Of a DNA stretch of 64,000 nucleotides, positions 37,721 to 49,849 are shown one piece after another. The stretch lies in NCBI RefSeq assembly GCF_000150275.1, contig NW_002060948.1, positions 4,940,241 to 5,004,240 of the forward strand, written 5' to 3'. How positions within the stretch are numbered: position 1 is the stretch's first letter; each line of letters starts with the position of its first letter. Position numbers and translations under genes: made by a program. A model generated the notes under the pieces. It had not been told where the DNA came from, searched no databases, and saw only the letters and a list, made by a program, of their open reading frames with translations. This stretch comes from Trichoplax adhaerens. Its lineage: Eukaryota > Placozoa > Uniplacotomia > Trichoplacea > Trichoplacidae.

Positions 37721-40700
37721 AGGAAGGATATAATTACATAAGTGATTTTATTTTATTAGATAGGCATCGAATTGCAACAGCAATCGTATATGATTCATTT
37801 CTAAATTGTAAACTATCCTGGTTTATCTGGATAAATATCATACATGGTTATAATTTAAAAGTGAAAATTAATCTTGATTCGTAAAGTAACAGTTGTGAAG
37901 TTAACATTTCATTGCTTTACTTTAACTATAGGCTAGAATGAGCCGTATATCTTGATGATAGTAGCAATATTGATCATAAAGAAGGGAAGCTCCTCATTCT
38001 ACAAGATCCATATGAGCACCTTCTAGATTAGGATGGAGGAGAGGTAGTTGATACTATGAGCTGTGAATACTTCAATAGTGGCCCATAGCTATGATATTAA
38101 TATCACGATCGATCAAAGCAGGATAGGACAGTCAATCTTTTCTGTATCCTAAATGATCCAGCGAAAGGTTGTTTTACTTTTTCTGCATGATCAATCTATT
38201 TTTTTTTTCGTAAACAGAATACTGTTGTTCTACATGCGAATTTGTAACCCCATGGTGTATTCAAATAATAATTAATGAGCTGCATGTCAATAAATTGTCA
38301 AGTAGTGGAGAAATTATTCAGAACAATAAAGTCAATATGTTCAAGTGTTCATGCTAAATACTATTATAGCTCAGATAATCTAGGTATTATTTAAGTTCAT
38401 GAAACTAAAACGAATTAATACACTTGACCAATTTTTTTTCTTCTCAACGACATACGCGTACAAGTTACAGGATGATGCTATGCTATAGATGGCATGATTA
38501 TTCTTTCCGTAACATGTAGCAGTAATTTCAAAATAAATATGATAAAATGATTGCAGATCCTGACGGACACTAATTTCTGTGTTGCGTGGGTAAGAGAGGA
38601 AATGCTTGTTAACCACTATCATTAAATAGATCGATAATTTCTTGTTACATAAATAGGAAGACTAATAAAGCAGCTCTTGCAATTGATCAATTGTTCTTTT
38701 CGGTAGTTATTTTCCAACTTTCAAATTTCAGCTATTTTTTCTAATACTTGCAAGATGAGTTGCTGTAACTCCGTCTTCAGATATACTACTTAAAGCTCCG
38801 TTTGGCACAGCTAGGTACAGTCACCAATGCAAGAGCAATCACAGCTTAGGGTATCGAATAAACGTTTACAAAATGTCTGTATAGCGAATTGACATTGATT
38901 ACCTCTAGAATAATTTAGGAATCGCTACCAGGTACAGTATGGTCTTAAAACCAATTTAAAACCCAATTTTTAGCGTTTAATTACAAGAAAATGTTTCTAA
39001 ATATTAAGTATTATCAAAAATTGCGTTACTCAAACAAAATGATCTTCGTCGATTATATTATTACAAGTACTCTGCATATGAAAGGACCATGCCCCCCCCA
39101 TCTAGGTTGATGACGTTTTGATCACTTTGATATTAAAAATATTCGACATGAGAGAGACTAGGAGACTACCTATACCGGCGGCATTCGACGTGAGATCGAA
39201 GGAATGGAGACTTTAAATTTTGTATTGATGATACAATCAACAGTTGTCAAAACGATACGCTAAGAAAGTTCTTGCATCAAGTCCAAATTACCAAAATGTT
39301 CTTGGTAAGGATAATAAAATGATTGTGGTAATGGATCTAATAAGATTGAACAGGATTAACTATTATCTATAAGTGCAGAAGATAATAGATAGCTAGTTCT
39401 TTCCACAGGATGATGTGCTTATTACATACTATGGTAGCTCAAAGCAGAAATACTAGTGGCGACCGATATGAAATCGAAACAATATAGAACGTAGATTTGG
39501 CTTAGATGATCTTGACTGATGAATGATATAATGAATAGAGAATATAATGACTACCGTAGGATTAAAAAGTTTTTCCTCTCAAAAGCTCGAGCTCAGAAAC
39601 TGCATACCTGGCAGAGGTAAACAAAAATCACTCAGGCAAACGCTTCAAATTATATCCTATGTACTGTATATTAGGAACGACTTATTCAAAAAATATGACA
39701 AAACTGCAGATCCTGGGATATCTAAACTTATGCTAAGAAGAAAGTTACAGAAATCGGAGGAGCCGCTATTTCTTAAAACGTCTGGTTCTAATCACTTGCA
39801 ACGAAATTGCTCTCGATGATGGCTAGCTATTCTGGCACAAGAATAGAGAAACATACCGTTCCAATCATTGCTTAATGACGGTTCTCGCTATATTAATCCA
39901 ATGAATTGGCAATACTTGCGTATGTTCAATATATCATATGATATTAAAGAAACAATATTTTCGTGATTTAATTTAAATTCCTCACATCATGACAGGCAGC
40001 ATTTAAAAGTGATTTGGATTTGTAGGAACGATCGCATTGTAATTTATGTAAGGCATATAGTGGGCTGAAAGCCATATTTATAATACTCTATAGGATAACT
40101 CAAGCAGGACAGATTTACATCTTCAGATCTTTTGGAAGCGTAATTACAATCAATATGGTCGAAAGGATCAAAATTAAATTAACTTAAATTCAAAGTCGAC
40201 TCTCGCAGTTTTTATTACTTACACATTAAATCTTTTACACGTACCTAAAAGTGCATATCGACTGTGTGCTATCATATAATCTAGTACTAGAAATGACATT
40301 GGAGGAAACGTACTCTCAGAGATATTACGTTTACTTCCAAAATATAAATTTATATCGCTGTACGAATCAACTATATTAAGAAGCATAAGAATTGCAAGAA
40401 TTTCAGTCGAAGTCAAATAGAATACAGCTAATACCGTATGCAATGAATTGAATGGAAATTCTTAATCGAATTGAACCTTTACGCTGGGAAATAGGGCAAC
40501 AGTATCGTTATCGTTATGTTTGATTTCAGTTCTGGTAACTCAGCATAAGATGGCGATCACGATAAACGAGCCATAACGTTATTACATTTATTTACTACTT
40601 ATTATAAAGAACAATATAATTCACATCAGTAAAAGTCAATGTCAAAATCAGAAAGGTGAGAACATTACATAGAATGCGTACTTTACAATCTAGATCAGTC

Positions 40701-41814
40701 CAGAATAATTGCAGCTATAGATTTTACAGTAGGAAGTAAATTTTGAACTGTAAAGGATACTTCTATCGTACGTACCGATGATGGCTTCAATGCCGAAAAA
40801 TTTAATTAGACCAGAGGTCGTCTTCAATGATATTTCATAAGGAATTGATAAAAAAACTCATGCATGCATCATCCCACCATAGGTGATAATTAATTATAAT
40901 CAAAGTTGAATAAAATTTTCAATTGCAACACTAGTAAAACAGTTTTAAATGTAACCTTTTATTGATGATGTATTTCTTAGTAATTAAAAGGATTAGGCCC
41001 TATTTGATTTTGAGTTAACGTAATTAAAGTAGACAGTATGGTGCTAGATAAATGAAATTAATGTTCTTGAAATCAATTGAATCATTAGATAGATTATAAA
41101 TCAAAATCGAGTTTAAAGTTCACGGTTATAATTGTGTGAATGCAAGACAGTGCTATTTTGACTACTAAACATATATGCTACTGTTTACAATATGTGTATA
41201 CGCAGAACCGGAAGAAATGGGGTACACTTCTTTTATTAAAGTAATTATAAACACTTCACTTAGGTTATCATTGAGTTAAAAATTGCAACAATCCTGAAAA
41301 ACAACTCAATTAGACTCCATTTTATATTGAATACCCGATACCGTTATTGATAAGAGTAGAAGCCTTTGATACTATCTATTCTATACAGATATAAGTGACA
41401 AAATGGATCCAAGACCATAATTTTACGCAAGTTTATAACGCAGTTTACACAGTCTACTGAACTACAGTGTCTCTCGAAATTACACATCCTTATTAATTGA
41501 ATTTTGACACACCCAGAACGGTCAACTTTTCAACTATTCAGTGCCGTATATCTGATCAAAATTAAGAAATTAATTTAAAATCGAAAGCTGTCAATGAATT
41601 ATTCTATTAATTGTTAAAAACTACTTGATCAAGAACACAATGCTACCGGTATCAACGCAATGGATTGATTATGAACCTTTTCAGATAGCCAAATTATACC
41701 GTAATTATTGCTCATTTGTACAATCAATTAAGATAAGATGATGACAGAGATGTTAAGCTGCGTTAATATTTCATCACTGCAAAATTTTGACGTTTAAATA
41801 CTAGCATTTGCGCT
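37721..41814. other. Gene-poor region before the receptor array
   Basis: No supported gene. The frames at 39547-39819 (+), 38380-38622 (-) and 40219-40443 (-) have no recognisable domain; the last has hydrophobic stretches and a consensus GTAAGT donor but starts with TTG, not ATG. From about 41190 to 41480 the sequence matches blocks in 43570-43870 and 45480-45790 (for example caacaat.ctgaaaaac and agcagaagtctttg-like text). This is the shared 3' flank of the receptor units. Confidence 0.45.
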
Positions 41815-42951
41815 TTATAAATTAGATAATGACGGTCTTACTCGACGTAAACTATGCATTTGACCAATATAACGCAGCCATTGAGGTGCATTACTTCTAT
41901 AAGTATTATTAAAGTAGCCATAAATAATTGCATTGTAAGCAACACAAGTATAATTCAAAAGAATCAAAATGTTAATGATACTGGAAATCAAGTAATAATT
42001 TAGAAAATGAATTAACCCAAAATCTATTAACATAAAGATCAAGTAATATGGTAGATTGCTAATTATGAACAAAGTTAAGCAGGCAATAAAAATTTTAACG
42101 ATTCGTTTTCTAACTTTCAATCTACGCTCATTCCGCGGTAATCGTTGATGAATCGATCCTCCATTCAACAATATAATCGTACGAGCATTACCTGTCCCTA
42201 TTTGCCACAATCTTCTAGCAGTAATTATATATAATGTTGTCATAATGATAGATGGCGTTAGAAAGATCAGAACAAGAAAGAATAGCCATGTAATCATTTT
42301 CGAGAAAGCCAAAAAAAATACTATTTCATTATCTGAATTAGTGACGATGATATCTAAATGAGGATTTAGCGACCAAATTGGCAAACAATATTTCATTCCT
42401 TGAATATGGTGAACATTCACAAAGATTCCATATGGAGTCCAAAACGAGAAGGCAAATAACCAACATAATGGTAAAAAGACGTAGACCTGAGTTCGACTTA
42501 TCCTTAGTTTGCGCTTTGTTGGATGTATAATCGAATTATATCGATCGATATAAATAGCCGTCAATGTAAATGATATCGATATTATGCATGATCCTGGTAG
42601 AATTTGAGCCATTTTGCATACAGAAACAGTAAATGGGTAATGGCGCGATGCCTGGATTGGATGTAACAGTTCGTAAATTTTAATTGGTATCCTTATGGCT
42701 GCTACTAATAATCCAGAAATGGCCAGATTACAAACTAGTAGATTGATCGGTATCCGTAGATTCCTGTTTGCCAAAGTAATCCATAAAATCAGTAAATTAC
42801 CTGGTATAGCTATCACCATGATTAAGACATGTAAGATAGCAATAATAAGCAAAATCGTTCGCCAGGTTAGTTCATCGACATTAATTATCCCGTCCTCTTT
42901 ACCAAGGGTAGTTAGTGTGTTATTGATTGAGCCATTGTAACTTGTATTCAT
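41815..42951 (-). CDS. Rhodopsin-like GPCR, array member 1
   Basis: 378 residues in one coding exon, seven membrane helices. An N-glycosylated N-terminus (NTS, NGS, NNT) precedes helix 1 with GN (IPGN, N52). Cys112 at the top of helix 3 and Cys189 in the second loop can form the usual disulfide, and DRY is intact (D136-R137-Y138). Three other class A landmarks are changed: helix 2 reads NLAISG where Asp2.50 is expected, helix 6 has SNLP instead of CWxP, and helix 7 has NAIIY instead of NPxxY. The overall look is of a peptide-receptor-like orphan. It is the 3'-most copy (on the plus map, the first) of a family with 46163-47308 and 49850-50983, all on the same strand. The short N-terminal tail and no signal peptide are normal for class A. 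Confidence 0.95.
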   Translation of the reverse strand: MNTSYNGSINNTLTTLGKEDGIINVDELTWRTILLIIAILHVLIMVIAIPGNLLILWITLANRNLRIPINLLVCNLAISGLLVAAIRIPIKIYELLHPIQASRHYPFTVSVCKMAQILPGSCIISISFTLTAIYIDRYNSIIHPTKRKLRISRTQVYVFLPLCWLFAFSFWTPYGIFVNVHHIQGMKYCLPIWSLNPHLDIIVTNSDNEIVFFLAFSKMITWLFFLVLIFLTPSIIMTTLYIITARRLWQIGTGNARTIILLNGGSIHQRLPRNERRLKVRKRIVKIFIACLTLFIISNLPYYLIFMLIDFGLIHFLNYYLISSIINILILLNYTCVAYNAIIYGYFNNTYRSNAPQWLRYIGQMHSLRRVRPSLSNL

Positions 42952-42958
42952 GTTGATT

Positions 42959-43103
42959 CTGTCTTGATAATAAATACTTAGTTTAACATAATTTTAACCT
43001 TTGAAAGCTTTTAGATGATAAATTGATATGTAATATCGATATTAATCATAAATAGAATCTGAAAATAGTATATGGATATCGATTTCTATACGCGAATACT
43101 TAC
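42959..43103 (-). other. Predicted 5'-leader intron of array member 1
   Basis: On the minus strand the donor GTAAGTATTCG (from 43103) and the acceptor ACAG ending at 42959 bracket 145 nt, followed by 8 nt and then the ATG. Array member 3 has the same arrangement with exactly the same 145-nt spacing, and the broken copy has it at about 44662-44812. Conservation of both sites supports real splicing. Confidence 0.65.
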
Positions 43104-43984
43104 TGTTTGGCCTGATACTCTTCTTGAAAGATAGTATTAAATTTCTTCTGTCCTTCTTCTAAATGCTAACTAGAACCTTAGTGAATTTTTTAAGATAATG
43201 AGGTTTACCGTAAAGCAAATATATTACAGAACATTGACCTATGCTGTGCAATATAGGCCAATTAATCTGAGAAGATAATCATATTTTATTACAATACTCA
43301 ATTGTAAGCGATATATTTAATTAACTATCCATAAATCACCGTAGTTTTATTGCTCATATTAACGTTGTTTATATCCAATCATGATAATCAACTTGCTAAT
43401 TAATATAGAATTTCTTCTATCAAACTGGCGACGTAAATAAAAATAACCTTGACCTCAAAATTAGGCACATTGCTAAATCGGCTTGATAAATATCAGTGGC
43501 TAACATTCAATATTCACTATTATTGCAAACAATTCACTAAAATAATTTAGCCTAATTAAATTATATTTAAATTGTTACAGCCTAAAGTAGATTTCAACGT
43601 CGAAATTAAGCAAGAAAATGGGAATGGCTTTAAAATGATATCGATTTCTTTTATTGAAGCGATTGTGAATAATAAACACCTCAGTTATGTTTTTATAAAG
43701 TTACAAACTACAACAATTCTGAAAAACAACTTTATTAGTCTTTATTTTGTATTGCATACCCAACACTGCTGTTGACGGGAGCAGAAGTCTTTGCTTTCAC
43801 TTATACTGTCAGGTATAAGTGAAAATATTGATCCAAGACTGATATGTACCGTATATAAAGTAAATTAGATGAGTATGTTAGATTAAATATTAATATGTAA
43901 GCGTCTGTAACTGTTAATATAGCTGTGTAAGATCTTACTATGTGAGACAGCATAGCCTACATCATAGCCCTAAATTTAGCTAGT
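43104..43984. other. Spacer between receptor units
   Basis: Upstream flank of member 1 followed by the 3' flank of the broken copy. About 43380-43560 matches 45110-45310 and 47890-48090 (gacgtaaataaaaata, aaatcggcttgataaatat, aattaaattat). About 43640-43830 matches 45540-45740 (aacacctcagttatgttttt, gcagaagtctttgct). No gene. Confidence 0.7.
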
Positions 43985-44654
43985 AAAGTTCGCGTATCAT
44001 GATGGCAGTGTAATCATTTTCGAGAATTGTAAATAATATACTGATACATTGTCTGAATTAGTAACATTGATATTTGAAAGAATATTTGACGGCCTAGCTG
44101 GCGTACAAGATTTCATTGCTAACTTATGATATGCATAAAGACCGCATATGGAGTCCAAAACGAGAAGGCAAATAACCAACATAATGATGAAAAGACGTAG
44201 GCATGAGCTCGATTTATTCTCAATTCACGCCTTATTGGATGCATATTCGAATTATATCGATCGTTACAAATAGCTGTTAATGTAAACGATATTGATGTTA
44301 TACATGCTCCTGGTACAATTTCAGCCATTTTGCATACAGAAACAGTAACTGGGTAATAGCGCTATACCTGGATTGGATGTAATAGTTCGTAAATTTTAAT
44401 TGGTATCCGTATACTTGCTATTAATAATCTAGCAATGGCCAGATTACCAATAGATTGATCGGTATCCACAGATTCGTATTTGCCAAAATAATCCATAAAA
44501 TCAGTAAATTACCAGGTATAGCTATCGTCATGACTACGATAGCAGTAATGAGGAAAATCGTTTGCATGGCTAGTTCATCGACATTAGTTAACTCATCCTC
44601 TTTGCCAAAGATAGTTAGTGTATTACTGATTGAGCTATTAGAACTAGTATTCAT
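43985..44654 (-). pseudogene. Broken receptor copy between members 1 and 3
   Basis: Starts with an ATG at 44654 and a near-identical N-terminus and helix 1 (AIPGNLLILW). In helix 2, near 44450, it loses 4 bases relative to the intact copies and shifts frame. Further on it has an in-frame TAG at 44362-44364, before helix 3. Helix 3 reads CNDRYNS, then helix 4 matches to FSFWTPY. Another shift and a shortened second loop follow, then a last match (VTNSD, FSKMIT) ending near 43985. Helices 5-7 are missing altogether. It keeps family sequence and both flanks, so it is a decayed duplicate, not a new gene. Confidence 0.93.
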
Positions 44655-46162
44655 ATCGATTCTTGTTTTGGCAAGAAACGTTTAATTTACCGCAATTTCA
44701 ATCTTTACAAGCTTTTACTGTAGATGATAAATAGCTATGCAATATCGATATCAATCATGAATACAATCCGAAAATAATATTTGGATGTCGATTTCTATAA
44801 AGAAATTCTTACTGTTTGCCTTAGTACTCTTGAAAGATGATATATATTTTTTATTATGTATGGTATTTAAGTCTCCTCTATCTCTGTACTAAACGTTAGC
44901 TAGAACCTAGGTGACTTTTTAAAGATAATATGGTTTATCGTAAAGCTAATGTATCACGTAGCTATTGAATTATGGTGTACAATATAGACCAATTAATCTG
45001 AGATTTGATCATGGTTTATTACGCGCTCAATTGTACACAATATATCTAATTAACTGTCTTTAAAATAATGTAGCTTTATCGCTCTTATTAAGGTTGTTTG
45101 AATCCGATCATGCCAATCAACTTCCTAATTAATCGATATTAATCGACATAGAATATCTTCTATCAAATTGGCGACGTAAATAAAAATAATCTTCACCTTA
45201 AAATGAGGAATATTACTAAATCGGCTTGATACATATAAAAGGTTAACAATCATCATTCACTATTATTGCAAACGATTCACTATAATAATTTAGCCTAATT
45301 AAATTATACTTAAATTGTTACACTTTATAAACAGTAAAAAATTTTCGATTTGAGTAAATAGGAAGGAATTAAATTAAACAATGATTCTAGCAAAATGACT
45401 CGCTTAACTATACTATATATCATATATCATATAAATTAGTGCGCTCCAAATAAATTAAAATTCACCTATGTTACTAGTCAGTCTTTATTCCAAAGTCGAA
45501 ATTAAGCTAGGATATAGGTATAGCTTTAAAACGATGCCGATTTTCTTTTATTGAAACAAATATGTATTATAAACACCTCAGTTATGTTTTTGTTTGAGTT
45601 AAATACTACAACAATTCTGAAAAATCTTTCTTAGTCTTCGTTTCATATTGAATATCTGATACCGTGATTGATTAGAGCAGAAGTCTTTGCTACTGTATGT
45701 TGTGCAGGTATAAGTGAAAAAATTGATGCATTACCGTGACTTACGCTAGTTTATAACGTAGTTTATACAAACTACTGAACTACGGTAACTCTAGAAGTTA
45801 CATATCTTCATTAATCCCATTCCTGTAATTGATATTTTACAAATCTAGTAAGGTCAGCTTTCTAATTATTCAGAACCGTACACGTATCCTATCAAAATTG
45901 AGAAGTAAATTAAAATGAAAAAGCTGACTATGAACTGTTCTCTTACTAAAAACTACTTGATCAAAAATGAAATGTTACATTCAAATTTCCTATTCATATA
46001 AAGGATTGATCATAAGCCTTTTAGTTAGCTAGATTATACCATAATTATTACCTATTTGTTCAGTCAATTACGATAAAATGATGACAGCGATATTTTAAGT
46101 TGCTTCGATATTTCATCATCGCAGAATTTTGATGTTTTAAATACTGCTGCAGTATTTAAAAT
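44655..46162. other. Spacer between broken copy and member 3
   Basis: Contains the leader region of the broken copy (leader intron about 44662-44812), an upstream block shared with the other units, and from about 45480 the 3' flank of member 3, which matches 43570-43870 and 41190-41480. No gene. Confidence 0.65.
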
Positions 46163-47308
46163 CTATGAATTGAATGATAGCGATCTTACTCGAGATAAAC
46201 TATTCATTCGACCAATATAACGCAACCATTGAGGTGCATTACTTCTATAAGTATGATTAAAGTAACCATAAATAACTGCATTGTAAGCAACACAAGAATA
46301 ATTCAAAAGAATCAAAATGTTGGCCACATAGTAAAGCAAGTAAAAATTTCCAACGTAAATTAAGCCAAAATCCAATAAGACTAAGATCAAGTAATACGGT
46401 AGATTGCTAATCATAAACAAGACTAAACAAGCAACAAAAATTTTAACAATTCGTTTTCTAATTTTCAATCCATACTCGTTCAGAATTAATCTCTCAAATC
46501 GTCCATGAGTCGATCTTGTATTTGTTAATGTAATCGTGCGATCGTTACTTGGCATAACTTGACACAATTTTCTAACAGTAATTATATATAATGTCGTCAT
46601 AATGATAGCTGGCGTTAGGAAGATCAGAACAAGAAAAAGTAGCCATACAATCATTTTTGAGAATTCTAAATAATATACTATTTCATTGTCTGAATTAGTA
46701 ACTTTGATATCTAAATGAGAATTTAGCGGCCAATTTAGGGAACAACGTTGAAATCCTTGAAAACTGTAAACACTTGTAAAGATTCCATATGGGATCCAAA
46801 ACGAGAAGGCAAAAAACCAACATAATGGTAAAAAGACGTAGACCTGAGCTCGATTTATCCTTAATTTTCGCTTCGTTGGATGTACAATCGAATTATATCG
46901 ATCGATACAAATAGCTGTTAATGTAAACGATATCGAAGTTATACATGCTCCAGGTATAATTTCAGCCATTTTGCATGCCGAAACAGTAAATGGGTAATGG
47001 AACAATGCCTGGATTGGATGTAATAATTCGTAAATTTTAATTGGTATCCGAATACTTGCTATTAATAATCCAGAAATGGCCAGATTACAAACTAGTAGAT
47101 TGATCGGTGTCTGCAGATTCCTGTTTGCCAAAGTAATCCATAAAATCAGTAAATTACCGGGTATAGCTATCGTCATGACTACGACATATAAGATAGCAAG
47201 AATGAGGAAAACCGTTCGCATGGCTAGTTCGTCGGCATTAATTATCTCATCCTCTTTACCAAGAGTAGTTAGTGTGTTGTTGATTGAGCCATTGGAACTA
47301 GTACTCAT
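46163..47308 (-). CDS. Rhodopsin-like GPCR, array member 3
   Basis: 381 residues from the ATG at 47308. An upstream in-frame ATG at 47335 would add nine residues, but it lies inside the predicted leader intron, and the paralogues all start at the equivalent of 47308. Helix 1 IPGNLLILW; helix 2 NLAISG without Asp2.50; CKM at the helix 3 top with DRY following (CIDRYNS); second-loop Cys in FQRCSLNW; helix 6 ISNLPYY; helix 7 AYNAVIYGYFN. It is highly similar to member 1 along its whole length, including the FSKMI and LTPAIIMTTLYIIT stretches of helix 5, with the most change in the second and third loops, where ligand and G protein choice are usually set. The third loop is longer here (TRSTHGRFERL). 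Confidence 0.95.
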   Translation of the reverse strand: MSTSSNGSINNTLTTLGKEDEIINADELAMRTVFLILAILYVVVMTIAIPGNLLILWITLANRNLQTPINLLVCNLAISGLLIASIRIPIKIYELLHPIQALFHYPFTVSACKMAEIIPGACITSISFTLTAICIDRYNSIVHPTKRKLRINRAQVYVFLPLCWFFAFSFWIPYGIFTSVYSFQGFQRCSLNWPLNSHLDIKVTNSDNEIVYYLEFSKMIVWLLFLVLIFLTPAIIMTTLYIITVRKLCQVMPSNDRTITLTNTRSTHGRFERLILNEYGLKIRKRIVKIFVACLVLFMISNLPYYLILVLLDFGLIYVGNFYLLYYVANILILLNYSCVAYNAVIYGYFNHTYRSNAPQWLRYIGRMNSLSRVRSLSFNS

Positions 47309-47316
47309 GTCGATTC

Positions 47317-47461
47317 CTATTTTGGTAAGAGACATTTAATTTACCATAATTTCAATCTTTACAAGCTTTTAGATGATAAATAGATATGCAATATCGATAT
47401 CAATCATAAATATAATCCTAAACTAGTATATGGATATCGATTTCTATAAACGAATACTTAC
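47317..47461 (-). other. Predicted 5'-leader intron of array member 3
   Basis: Donor GTAAGTATTCG from 47461 and acceptor AAATAG ending at 47317 bracket 145 nt, the same length as in member 1. Removing it deletes the upstream ATG at 47335 and leaves 8 nt of leader before the ATG at 47308. Confidence 0.65.
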
Positions 47462-49849
47462 TATTTGGCCTGGCTCGCTTCTTGAAAGATAATACTTATT
47501 TTTATTTTTATTATGCACGGCTAAGTCTCTTCTGCCCGGCTTTTCTTAAATTATGAACTAGAATTTTATCGATTTATAGAAGCAAATGCTTGCTTTTTGC
47601 CCTAGCACTCTTCTTGAAAGAAAATATTTGTTCTTATTATGCACGGTTAAATCTCTTCTGTTCAATCTTTGTTCGAAGTGTTTACTGGAACCTTGATGAC
47701 TTTTATGAGATAATAAGAGCTACCGTAAAGCAAATTTGTCGCTGAGCTATTGAGTTATGCTATGCAATAAAGGCCAATTGATTTGAGAAGGTAATCATGG
47801 GTTACTATACGCCCAATTTAAAGCGATATATTTAATTAACTATCCATAAATTAACGTAGCTTGATTGCTATTAATTAATGTTATTTGTATTCTAATCATG
47901 ACAATCAACTTGCTAATTAATATAGAGTATTATCTGTCAAACTGGCGACGTAAATAAAAACAAGCTTGATCTCGAAAAGAGGAATATTGCTAAATCGGGT
48001 TGATAAATATCGAAGCTTAACATTCAACATTCACTACTATTACAAAAGATTTATTAAAATAATTTATACTAATTAAATTATGCTTAAATTGTTACAGACT
48101 ATAGAAAGTAGGAGAGTTTTTAGATTTAAGTAAATATGAATTAAGAAATAAAATTAAATAAATGATTCGAGCAAAACAACTCACTTAATAATATTATATA
48201 TCGTATATCAGAATAAATTGGTGTGCATAAATAATTTAAATTCCCTTATATTACTAACTAGCCTTCATTATAACCTTCATTATATAGTAGCTATTTTAAA
48301 GTAGGAATAAAAATATCCTAGTATCAGTTCAGAGGCCTAACTAAAGTATATTCCAATGTTATAACTAAGTTCATTCTCGTTATAATGGATCAATCAATGT
48401 TAAATATGCGAAAATCGTTACAAATCTAAAATTTGTAACGATAAATAAGGAAAAATATTTCATCAGAAACTAACAACTACGAGTCTACGGTCAGGTTTGT
48501 GCTCTCTGACATCTACCTACATTACAGTACGTCTCTAAATACTGACGACGATCTTCTATCATCAGGAAGAAATGGAAGCACCACTAATAATGGCTTTCTA
48601 AGACAAAACTGAACGGAAAATTTATTGAAAAATTAATCAATTTATAGTAAATTGACATAAACATTAATTAATTATCAGTTTATTGATAACATTGTACAAC
48701 TATACCTTTATCTATTGACTATATGTAAAACGTCATAGATTAATTAATATCAACATACTCCTAGATAAGTAATCTTATGCAGGCCATGTTACGATAGCTA
48801 AGCAAAAGTTACTCCGTCTCAAGGACATAGATTACTTTGAAGGCAAATTCTTCACTATGATACTAATTCAGTAGAGTTTAGTGGGTTATCTGAGAACATG
48901 ATCTTACCATATAACTTTAAGTAATCTACTAAATAAACTATCTCGAAATCATATACCTTTATTCATATTATAGAAGTTACTACACCTAGCCTTCATAACA
49001 AAATTACTAATTATCCAGTACAACTCGCCAAATTTGAGGCATTAATTCAACAATGTGAATTATTGTCCATAAAACGAACAGTATGAATGAAATCCCTTAA
49101 TAGGAAGTAAAATTTTACGTTCAGCTTTTACTACCAACACAAAATGATCAATGAGAAGCTTTTTCAGTTCAAATGAACTCAAGGTTACTGTCCATTTGAT
49201 TTATAAATCAATCGATCGATTAGATAATGTTTCAAAATTGATTTAAAATGGCTCTAACGCTTTAACAATATAGAATTTTTAGTGCAATTAGTACCCTATT
49301 GTCACAATTTCACTTCTGCGACAAGGTAACGTACAGTAAAAGTCTAAAAGTAGCTACTGACTTAACACCCTTTTACTTAACGTTAAACACACACAGCAAA
49401 AGACTGTAAAGATGAAACTTTTATTAGCTAAGATACATCTACAACTTTTTTACCACACTCTCAATCAAATGTTCCCGTTTATATAGGAACCGTCTAATTT
49501 TTAAACAACAACAGTATTGTTATTATACCCTACTAGGAGAAACATCTCAACTGAGATTCTCCTTACATAGCTTTTCTATCAGTAAATATTTTGAACCTCT
49601 TACTCATACTTAATCTTAATCTAAGCTAGTAGGTTGTCTAATTCAACTATCATCAACTAGAACTTGAATCATCCTACTGCTATCTATCACACAATAACAA
49701 TCAATATCAAATATGTAATGAACTATTACAAACAACATCCACGTTAAGGCATTACTTATCTTACCTAGCACCACAAATATGGATATTCTCCATAATAGCT
49801 ACTACTGTACTTATTAAACTATCCTAATGACAAGGCAACACCGTAACAC
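47462..49849. other. Spacer between members 3 and 4
   Basis: A short local duplication lies at about 47475-47690: two versions of cttgaaaga..., ttattatgcacgg.taa.tctcttctg. The unit's upstream block continues to about 48120. The block at 49290-49390 (gtaccctattgtca, cacttctg.gacaag, cgttaaacac) is repeated in part at 53460-53625 and 54715-54750. No gene. Confidence 0.55.

Noticed and set aside
39547-39819. Plus-strand frame of 90 codons with a basic middle part
   Set aside because: No domain, no splice support and no context; it may be chance.
40219-40443. Minus-strand hydrophobic frame ending at a GTAAGT donor, considered as a signal-peptide exon
   Set aside because: It begins with TTG rather than ATG, has a stop shortly upstream, and no neighbouring exon could be joined.
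42695-47339. Plus-strand frames of 76-87 codons opposite each receptor N-terminus
   Set aside because: They are antisense copies of the conserved helix 1-2 region and recur only because the receptors are duplicated.
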